Positions 1 through 5,149 of a stretch of DNA of 5,149 nucleotides are shown one piece after another. The position numbers were made by a program, and so were the translations under genes. The stretch is from an uncultured Emticicia sp. (GTDB lineage Bacteria; Bacteroidota; Bacteroidia; Cytophagales; Spirosomataceae). Numbering within the stretch: the first letter of the stretch is position 1; every line of letters starts with the position of its first letter. A model generated the notes under the pieces. That model was given only the letters and a program-made list of their open reading frames with translations, was not told where the DNA came from and searched no databases. Location: assembly GCF_937903345.1 (NCBI RefSeq), contig NZ_CALCZQ010000041.1:1-5149 (forward strand). The letters are read 5' to 3'.

Positions 1-1595
1 CGATCTAAAATATTCTTAGCATGATATCTTTTAATTATTTCGTTTTTTTCTAAATCACTTAAAACTATTATATAATCAGCCTTTGATAAAATGTATTTAA
101 TGAATGATAAAAAGTATTTTGGGGTAGGACTCTTAATTAAATATTCTCCTCCGTGCAAATGAAGAATTAATTTCCGATTTAATAGTCGTGCAATTAAAAT
201 AAATGGAGTATCTCTAAAAATTGAAGCTATATTTAATGCGAGATTAAAATGTATAATTATTTCATTTTGTTTTAATAAATACGTCAAATATTTAATAAAT
301 GAGTACAATATCCTGAAAAACCATGATACTCCTCTCTTTTCATTATCCCTTTTACCCAATTCAACATGTATATACTTCCTCAAATCATTATTTTTAATAA
401 TAAAATTCGTCATAGAGGAAACTCCACTGACATTTTTATTTACATCCAACGAAGGAGAAGTAATAAGTATTTTTGGTAAAGAATTCTTTCTTAATAAATT
501 TAAATATATTTCTAAGAACTCCAGTGCTACTTTTTTAGGTGTAAACAAATCACTTAAATTTATATTATTATTAGACATACTCTGCCTAAACTCTGTATTA
601 TTAATTAGATACTCAATACTTTTTGATAATGAAAGTGGCTCACAGGATGACACAAATAAACAATTTTCATTTTCTTTAAGATAATCTGCAGCAGCTCTTA
701 TTTTAGTAGTTACAATTCCTAATCCACAAACTACAGACTGGAAAAGTGCCATTGGGAAACCTTCTTGATGATAAGTTGGAAATAAAAATATATTTGAACC
801 TGCATAATAGCTTTTAGTCTCATTTTCAGGGATATAACCTGTAAAAGTAATTTTTCTTTCAAGGTTATATTCATTAACAAGTTTTTTTGCAATTGCCATG
901 GTAGGGCCATCACCCAAACAAAAGAGATGAAAATTAATTTTCTTTTGATTAATAAAATTACAGGCTTCTATGACATCAATTAAGCCTTTTTCAATGACAA
1001 ATCTGGCAGAAAACAATAATATGATTATATTTTGATCAAGGTTATATTTTTTTCTAATATCAACTACTTCAACAAAATTTTCTTTTTTAATTATATTTTT
1101 TATGACAAATATTTTGTTAACAGATAGCCCTGCTTGAATAAAATTATTTTTTTCTTCTTGAGAAAGTACCCCTATTCCAGATGCCCAGCTTAAGATACAA
1201 TTTTTCATAAAACCAACAATCAAATTATTACTCAAAACAGTTTTTTCGTCAGTACCATGTGTTTTAATAAATATCGGAATCTTATGTCTTTTAAGGAAAA
1301 GTAATGAAAAAAAATCTCTAAATAATGATTTGTTATCAAATGCAGAATTCAGGTGTACAATATCATATCTATTTTTTTTTAATTCTTTATTAATATTAAT
1401 TATCGATTCTATTGTATTCCTAACCTTTAAAAAGTAGCCTTCCTGATCATTTCGAGCTCCATAAACAATACCTTTTACAATGACACCCTCTAATTCTAAA
1501 CCTTCAACTAAATACGGTAGATGCCCAGAGGGGCCTCCAAATAGATTTTTATTGATGATACCCATCAATATTTTTAAATTTCTATTATGGTCCAT
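1..1595 (-). CDS. Tandem (two-domain) GT4-family glycosyltransferase, 3' end beyond the window
   Basis: The frame reads 531 codons from ATG at 1595 to the left edge without a stop. I translated it base by base. Residues 1 to about 370 form a complete GT-B glycosyltransferase of the GT4 type: an acceptor-side glycine loop GGPSGH (20-25), HGTD (113-116), the donor-site Arg198 and Lys203 in SARFVIEKG, GDGP (228-231), and HQEGFP with Glu278, followed by a TTKIRAAADYL block. The second Glu of the EX7E motif is Gln286. After a linker of a few residues a second GT4 N-terminal half begins (PKILITSP from 374, SGVSSM 390-395, HFN at 449, HGGE 481-484, ADYIIVLSD near 510). No usable start codon lies at the junction: the next in-frame Met (395) would delete the first beta strand, so this looks like a true fusion. 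A full product of roughly 700-760 residues is expected. It probably adds two successive sugars to a lipid-linked glycan at the cytoplasmic membrane. It directly abuts the epimerase gene. Donor and acceptor cannot be told. Confidence 0.9.
   Translation of the reverse strand, partial: MDHNRNLKILMGIINKNLFGGPSGHLPYLVEGLELEGVIVKGIVYGARNDQEGYFLKVRNTIESIININKELKKNRYDIVHLNSAFDNKSLFRDFFSLLFLKRHKIPIFIKTHGTDEKTVLSNNLIVGFMKNCILSWASGIGVLSQEEKNNFIQAGLSVNKIFVIKNIIKKENFVEVVDIRKKYNLDQNIIILLFSARFVIEKGLIDVIEACNFINQKKINFHLFCLGDGPTMAIAKKLVNEYNLERKITFTGYIPENETKSYYAGSNIFLFPTYHQEGFPMALFQSVVCGLGIVTTKIRAAADYLKENENCLFVSSCEPLSLSKSIEYLINNTEFRQSMSNNNINLSDLFTPKKVALEFLEIYLNLLRKNSLPKILITSPSLDVNKNVSGVSSMTNFIIKNNDLRKYIHVELGKRDNEKRGVSWFFRILYSFIKYLTYLLKQNEIIIHFNLALNIASIFRDTPFILIARLLNRKLILHLHGGEYLIKSPTPKYFLSFIKYILSKADYIIVLSDLEKNEIIKRYHAKNILD
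1372..1380 (-). repeat. Nine-base A homopolymer inside the tandem glycosyltransferase gene
   Basis: The coding strand carries nine consecutive A at codons 72-75 (Leu-Lys-Lys-Asn) of the tandem glycosyltransferase. The frame is intact as given. Runs of this length can slip in replication or sequencing, and slippage here would truncate both GT domains. Long A/T runs are also expected by chance in DNA this AT-rich, so a regulatory role is only a possibility. Confidence 0.5.
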
Positions 1596-2558
1596 TTATT
1601 TTGAATTTATATTTTCATTTAAAAACCATTCAGCAAAAATTTCTAAACCTTCTTCAATACTTACTTTAGGATTGTATTCTAAATCGAATTTAGCTTTGGA
1701 TATATCAGCAAAAGTTCGTTCAACATCACCTATCTGTTTGGGCAATTTCGTCTTTTTTGATTCCTTATTCAAAACCTTTTCAAGTAAGTCCACCAAATTA
1801 GATAATGAAATTGTTTGGGAATTACCTAAATTATATATTTTAAATCCATCTAAATGTTGAATTGCATTTAAAATTCCACTAACAACATCTGTAATAAAGG
1901 TGTAATCTCTTGAAGTTTCTCCATCGCCAAAAAAAGGAATCGGTTCTTCATTCAGTATTAATTTTGAAAATTTATGTATTGCTAAATCTGGTCTTTGGCG
2001 AGGTCCATAAACAGTAAAAAATCGTAAACAAGTAATATCAAAATTGTATAAATGATTAAAACTATAACAGAGTAATTCAGCAGATTTTTTTGAAACTGCA
2101 TAAGGAGAAATTGGTCTATCAGTTGAAGAAGAATTTTCTTTAAACGGTATATCGGCACCGTTACCATAAACGGAAGAAGAAGAGGCAAATATTAGTTTTT
2201 TTACATTACTAAGCCTCATTGCTTCTAATAAGCATAGAGTACCCATCAAATTAACTTGATAATTCTCAGAAGGGTTAGATATTGATTGTCGAACACCCGC
2301 TTTAGCTGCTAAATGAACTACTATGTCAATACTATTTTCACAAAAAATTGTATTTAACGTATCTGTACTCCTAATATCACCTTCTATAAATTTAAAATTT
2401 ACACTTTCTTTAGCTTTTTTTATATTTCTCAACTTCAATTCTTTTGCATAAAAAGTATCTAAATTGTCTAAAACAACAATTTTATGGTCTAAATATAATA
2501 GGGCATCAACTAAATTAGAACCGATAAAACCAGCTCCTCCTGTAATAAATATTGTCAT
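1596..2558 (-). CDS. NAD-dependent sugar-nucleotide epimerase (UDP-glucuronate 4-epimerase-like, extended SDR)
   Basis: This 320-residue protein is a full-length extended short-chain dehydrogenase/reductase that acts on nucleotide sugars in the cytoplasm. Visible motifs are the Rossmann NAD loop GGAGFIGS (7-14), Asp31-Asn32 after the second strand (typical of NAD preference), GDIR (60-63), HLAAKAGVR (82-90), the serine cluster 126-129 containing the catalytic Ser, and the YxxxK pair Tyr153/Lys157. The substrate half has FFTVYGPRQRPD (180-191) and GDGETSRDYTF (211-221), and the C-terminus has GDVERTFADISKA (277-289). The AGVR block, the FFTVYGP block and the GDV...T.ADIS block resemble UDP-glucuronate 4-epimerases. 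Related enzymes are often annotated as UDP-glucose 4-epimerase or GDP-mannose 4,6-dehydratase, so the exact substrate is inferred. It probably makes the activated sugar used by the neighbouring glycosyltransferases. Its TAA stop touches the ATG of the downstream gene, suggesting coupled translation. The start is fixed by the Rossmann strand beginning at residue 2; no Shine-Dalgarno is seen. Confidence 0.93.
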   Translation of the reverse strand: MTIFITGGAGFIGSNLVDALLYLDHKIVVLDNLDTFYAKELKLRNIKKAKESVNFKFIEGDIRSTDTLNTIFCENSIDIVVHLAAKAGVRQSISNPSENYQVNLMGTLCLLEAMRLSNVKKLIFASSSSVYGNGADIPFKENSSSTDRPISPYAVSKKSAELLCYSFNHLYNFDITCLRFFTVYGPRQRPDLAIHKFSKLILNEEPIPFFGDGETSRDYTFITDVVSGILNAIQHLDGFKIYNLGNSQTISLSNLVDLLEKVLNKESKKTKLPKQIGDVERTFADISKAKFDLEYNPKVSIEEGLEIFAEWFLNENINSK

Positions 2559-2576
2559 GTCTATTTGTAAAATTAT

Positions 2577-2606
2577 GACACAATAAATTTCTTATTTTAC
2601 TGTGCC
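2577..2606 (-). terminator. Possible weak terminator or attenuator hairpin between the 343-aa glycosyltransferase and the epimerase
   Basis: In the minus-strand transcript, bases 2606-2596 can pair with 2587-2577 to give an 11-bp stem with an 8-base loop (2595-2588). Two of the pairs are G-U wobbles (2605/2578 and 2600/2583). These would be A-C mismatches in plus-strand RNA, so the stem is good only in the sense of the operon. It sits 15 nt past the upstream stop codon and is followed by AUAAUUUU, a short U tract. The stem is only moderately stable because its lower half is A-U. It might reduce read-through, stabilise the upstream mRNA end, or mean nothing in such AT-rich DNA. Confidence 0.35.
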
Positions 2607-2621
2607 TTAAATGTATAAAAC

Positions 2622-3653
2622 TTAGTTAAATTGCTTTATTGAATGATTTAATATGTTAGTTAATGTTGTATCAAATTCATATCTACTGTGGTTTTTTAAT
2701 ACTTTATTTTTTGCATTTAATATCAACTTCGATTGCTCAAAATCACAACCTTCAATCCTTTTGATTTTATTCGGCAAATCTCGGTATGGATTTTCAATCA
2801 CTAAACCTGTTTTTTCATCTTCAACTATTTCATTTAATATATGAGTCGATGATGATAATAATAATTTGGAATTATACATAGCTTCCAGTGCAAATAACTG
2901 TCCCGCAGCTCCAAGATTACTTTTTATTAAAAGAATACACGCCTTTGATTTTTTTAAAAGCGAATTAAAATCATTTCTTGTTAAATCTCTCAAAATAATT
3001 ATATTGCTTGTGGTCTCTATATTATCAATTTCATGATTTAAATACGAACAACAAATCACTAGTTTCTCTTTAATATTTCTAAAAACATTAATTAGGGTTA
3101 AATAATCACGATCACTATATCCTCCCGAAAAATAATACTCCTTAGGAATAAGATCTAAAATAACTTTATTTTCAAATTCATCATTTTCAAAAAAATTACT
3201 ATCAAAAATTAGTGGGAGATATTCTATTTGATTTGAAGGTATTCCTATAAGTGAGCTGTAAAGTTGAATCTCATATCTTGAATATACCAAAATGGAAACT
3301 CTAGGATCTAAGAGTATTTTAAATATGAATTTGAAATAATTAAAATATTTTTTATTGTGAAGAAAAAATCCAACCCAAACAATACGGACATTTTTTAAAA
3401 CACCTACTTTTTTTAAAATCAAAATTATAAAGCTTAAATATCCTACTGATATTATTGTATCAAACTTTCTAATCGTTCTAATGTGTTTAATAATAAAAAA
3501 AAAATCTACAATTAGTTTCAATAAGTGAATATATTTTGGTACGATAGAATTTTCAATCTTTTTTGCTCTTTTTAATATGGGTATATTATTGTCATTACAA
3601 AAATTCTCTAAATTCCCTGATAAAAAAACAGATGTAATTGTAATTGCTTTCAT
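2622..3653 (-). CDS. Divergent GT-B (GT4-like) glycosyltransferase, 343 aa
   Basis: The protein shows the outline of a GT-B sugar transferase. The N-terminal Rossmann half is poor in recognisable motifs. The C-terminal half begins near residue 173 with YYFSGGYSDRDY (a first strand and glycine turn seen in some GT4-like enzymes) and contains GAAGQLFALEAM (248-259), then LNEIVEDEKTGLVIEN (273-288), the usual donor-nucleotide-binding region. Glu257 matches the second Glu of EX7E, but the first position is Ala249. The N-terminal half is very hydrophobic (about 45-57, 66-80 and 90-97), fitting attachment to the cytoplasmic membrane, where lipid-linked acceptors lie. At 343 residues it is slightly short for the family but not obviously truncated. 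It lies between another glycosyltransferase and an epimerase, so a role in repeat-unit assembly is likely. The ATG at 3653 follows an A/T-rich leader with no Shine-Dalgarno; the first strand (KAITIT) begins right after Met1, supporting this start. Sugar specificity is unknown. Confidence 0.8.
   Translation of the reverse strand: MKAITITSVFLSGNLENFCNDNNIPILKRAKKIENSIVPKYIHLLKLIVDFFFIIKHIRTIRKFDTIISVGYLSFIILILKKVGVLKNVRIVWVGFFLHNKKYFNYFKFIFKILLDPRVSILVYSRYEIQLYSSLIGIPSNQIEYLPLIFDSNFFENDEFENKVILDLIPKEYYFSGGYSDRDYLTLINVFRNIKEKLVICCSYLNHEIDNIETTSNIIILRDLTRNDFNSLLKKSKACILLIKSNLGAAGQLFALEAMYNSKLLLSSSTHILNEIVEDEKTGLVIENPYRDLPNKIKRIEGCDFEQSKLILNAKNKVLKNHSRYEFDTTLTNILNHSIKQFN
3495..3504 (-). repeat. 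Ten-base T homopolymer inside the 343-aa glycosyltransferase gene
   Basis: The coding strand has ten consecutive T, spanning the last base of Asp50 and three Phe codons (51-53). It is the longest homopolymer I found in the window. The reading frame is intact as given. A one-base slip would truncate the protein in its N-terminal domain, so it could act as an on/off switch, but AT-rich coding of a hydrophobic stretch explains it equally well. Confidence 0.5.
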
Positions 3654-3764
3654 TGTAATTATTTTTTAATTTCTCAACCCTTTTCCAATAAAAAAATTCT
3701 TTTTAATTTACATCTCATTTTTAAACTAATACAATCTTAAATTTCACTATTACCCTTTGAAAAA

Positions 3765-4925
3765 CTAAATCAAAAAACTTTCGAAAAAACATTTGAGCTG
3801 ATTACCATAAATTTTATAGTTAAACGTATTCAAAGCAAATTTTTTTGAATTTTGAGATAATGAATCATATAATATATCATCCTTAAATAATATTACTATT
3901 TTTTTTGCTAAACTATTTTTATCAGCACATTCATAAAACAAGATATTATCATCATCTGTCAGAAGTTGACCTAACTCACCAACCTTTGCTGTTATTACAG
4001 GTTTGCCTACAAACATAAACGAAGCTAATTTTGTCGGAAAACGGCTCTGTGATCTTTGATCATTCCACATTGGTATAATGTAAAAGTATGCATTACTACA
4101 GTGTTCATTGAGTGATTTTTCATCTATGTAACCTAGAAATTTAATATTTTCAATAGGGAACTTAACTCTTTGAGCTGTCTCCAAAATTTTATTTTTTGAT
4201 TCCATACTATATGGCCCACTTAATACGACATCAAAATCAATATTATTACTAAAGGCAACACCACATCCTTCGATTATAAAAATTACATCCTTGATGTAAG
4301 CATTAATTAAGCCCATCCAAAAACAATATGGTTTAATATTTTTATCACTTTTTTTAAAATTAAAATTAGGACTTTGAAGTACCGGAACAGTTATAGTTTT
4401 GATATTTTTATTTCTCTCTTTTACTTTATTATCAATTTCTTTTGATATAACAATTGCACCATCTGAATAACGAACCATTATATAGTTACGAATAAATCGT
4501 TCATAAGAAAATTGCAATTCAGAGTGCCATTCATTTATTTCTTGTACTACTTTAAGTTTATACAGTTTACAAAATAATACTGTATATAAATTAAACATCT
4601 CACTTTGAGCATACAAGTAAATAATATCATCTTTGCTATTCAAGGATTGTAAAACCTTATTAAGTCTAATCACTCCTTTAAAGTAAATTAGCAATTTTTT
4701 AATTTTTGATGTATTTAGTTTTATTTGGCCGTGTAAATATGTGTACTTAATCTCATTCCATAAACCATTAGGTGTACAATTCAACTTATTATATTCTACA
4801 GAATTACTATATACTTTAAATTGACATCCGACTTCCGTTAAGGAAAGTCCAATCATTTTTATTCTATTTGCTGCTGCTGTTCCATTCGGAAAACCTGAAG
4901 AACTTGTAATTAAATGAACTGTCAT
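3765..4925 (-). CDS. GT-B (GT4-like) glycosyltransferase, 386 aa
   Basis: Length and layout fit a single-unit GT4-type enzyme that transfers a sugar from a nucleotide donor to a lipid-linked glycan in the cytoplasm. The N-terminal domain opens with a beta strand and a glycine loop, GTAAANRI (15-22), as in GT4 acceptor domains, and has EINEWH (129-134) and a strand SDGAIVIS (154-161) followed by KEI, the usual end of the first Rossmann domain. The C-terminal domain starts near CFWMGL (201-206), with GYIDEK (265-270) and SRFPTKLASFMFVGKPVI (294-311), which is the donor-binding region. Relatives usually read KL.EY at this spot. Here the Glu is Ser302, and Ser294 occupies the first EX7E position, so neither Glu is present. 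No membrane span is evident. The gene starts 7 nt after the acyltransferase stop, indicating one operon. The strand beginning at residue 2 supports this ATG. An ATG 4 bases upstream is out of frame. Specificity cannot be read from sequence. Confidence 0.87.
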   Translation of the reverse strand: MTVHLITSSSGFPNGTAAANRIKMIGLSLTEVGCQFKVYSNSVEYNKLNCTPNGLWNEIKYTYLHGQIKLNTSKIKKLLIYFKGVIRLNKVLQSLNSKDDIIYLYAQSEMFNLYTVLFCKLYKLKVVQEINEWHSELQFSYERFIRNYIMVRYSDGAIVISKEIDNKVKERNKNIKTITVPVLQSPNFNFKKSDKNIKPYCFWMGLINAYIKDVIFIIEGCGVAFSNNIDFDVVLSGPYSMESKNKILETAQRVKFPIENIKFLGYIDEKSLNEHCSNAYFYIIPMWNDQRSQSRFPTKLASFMFVGKPVITAKVGELGQLLTDDDNILFYECADKNSLAKKIVILFKDDILYDSLSQNSKKFALNTFNYKIYGNQLKCFFESFLI

Positions 4926-4932
4926 ACATTTT

Positions 4933-5149
4933 TTATAAATATCTTATTATTTTACAAGGATTCCCAGCGGCAATTACGTTTGCTGGCAAACTTTTAGTGA
5001 CAACACTATTTGCTCCAATAACTGTATTTTGACCAATACTTACACCTTTCAAAACAGTAGAATTTACACCAAGCCAAACATTGTCAGCAATATTTACCTC
5101 TTTGGGTTTACCGCTTCTATAATCTTCAATATGCCAATCTGAATCAGTT
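4933..5149 (-). CDS. Hexapeptide-repeat acyltransferase (acetyltransferase-like), C-terminal fragment cut by the right edge
   Basis: Seventy-one residues are visible, from the right edge to a TAA at 4935-4933; the 5' part lies outside the window. The fragment carries the imperfect hexapeptide repeats of a left-handed beta-helix: VNIADNVWLG (18-27), VLKGVSIGQN (32-41), then VIGANSVVTKSLP (43-55), closing with AAGNPCKIIR (60-69), a variant of the family's usual GNPAKVI ending. DSDWH near the edge, with His6 of the fragment, matches where the catalytic His lies in many such O-acetyltransferases. By family knowledge these enzymes are trimers that move an acetyl (or other acyl) group from acyl-CoA to a sugar hydroxyl or amine. 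In this setting it probably decorates a sugar of the polysaccharide. Whether the substrate is a nucleotide sugar or the lipid-linked glycan is unknown. The next gene begins 7 nt downstream. Confidence 0.92.
   Translation of the reverse strand, partial: TDSDWHIEDYRSGKPKEVNIADNVWLGVNSTVLKGVSIGQNTVIGANSVVTKSLPANVIAAGNPCKIIRYL

Noticed and set aside
731..913. Minus-strand 60-codon open frame
   Set aside because: It is an out-of-frame shadow of the donor-binding domain of the tandem glycosyltransferase.
1480..1860. Plus-strand open frame of 126 codons
   Set aside because: It is antisense to the end of the epimerase and the start of the tandem glycosyltransferase, both with clear family motifs, and its translation shows no domain.
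1982..2188. Minus-strand 68-codon open frame
   Set aside because: It overlaps the catalytic region of the epimerase in another frame and shows no family motif.
2653..2844. Plus-strand 63-codon open frame
   Set aside because: It is antisense to the C-terminus of the 343-aa glycosyltransferase, with low-complexity hydrophobic content and no motif.
3654..3764. The 111-nt AT-rich gap between the two single-domain glycosyltransferase genes as a promoter, terminator or tiny gene
   Set aside because: I found only a weak TTGTAT / TAAATT pair 18 nt apart, no clear Bacteroidota-type TAnnTTTG box, no convincing stem, and a 14-codon frame with no supporting signal. None rises above chance in this composition.
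4920..4929. An ATG at 4929, four bases before the chosen start of the 386-aa glycosyltransferase
   Set aside because: It is in a different frame that soon meets a stop, whereas the ATG at 4925 leads straight into the first beta strand of the GT-B fold.
1..5149. Mobile elements, CRISPR arrays, tRNA or rRNA genes
   Set aside because: No transposase fragment, terminal inverted repeat, regularly spaced repeat or RNA gene fold was seen; gene coverage is nearly continuous with five coding regions.

Overview
This 5.1-kb window is a stretch of a surface-polysaccharide (O-antigen, capsule or exopolysaccharide) biosynthesis cluster. It is strongly AT-rich. All five genes lie on the minus strand, so transcription runs from the right edge to the left edge and both ends of the operon are outside the window. 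None of the four visible start codons is preceded by a purine-rich Shine-Dalgarno sequence; instead they have A/T-rich leaders. Together with the low GC and the type of gene content, this points to a member of the Bacteroidota (Flavobacteriia-like), but that is an inference and no marker gene is present.

In transcription order: (1) 5149-4933, the C-terminal 71 residues of a left-handed beta-helix (hexapeptide-repeat) acyltransferase, cut by the right edge; (2) 4925-3765, a 386-residue GT-B glycosyltransferase starting 7 nt after gene 1 stops; (3) after a 111-nt AT-rich gap, 3653-2622, a 343-residue divergent GT-B glycosyltransferase with a very hydrophobic N-terminal half; (4) after a 63-nt gap holding a possible RNA hairpin (2606-2577), 2558-1596, a 320-residue NAD-dependent sugar-nucleotide epimerase of the UDP-glucuronate 4-epimerase type; (5) directly abutting it (TAA then ATG with no spacer), 1595-1, a glycosyltransferase reading frame open for 531 codons and running off the left edge. 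This last frame holds one complete GT4 enzyme followed by the N-terminal half of a second GT4 enzyme, so it is a tandem (double) glycosyltransferase. It is the largest gene in the window.

The likely joint job is building one polysaccharide repeat unit: the epimerase supplies an activated sugar, the glycosyltransferases (four GT domains in three proteins) add sugars one by one to a lipid carrier at the cytoplasmic face of the inner membrane, and the acyltransferase decorates a sugar with an acyl (probably acetyl) group. No flippase, polymerase, mobile element, tRNA, rRNA or CRISPR is visible. The genes belong to well-known families, and I see no evidence for an entirely new system. The points most worth a second look are the tandem glycosyltransferase, the incomplete EX7E motifs in all three glycosyltransferases, and the intercistronic hairpin.
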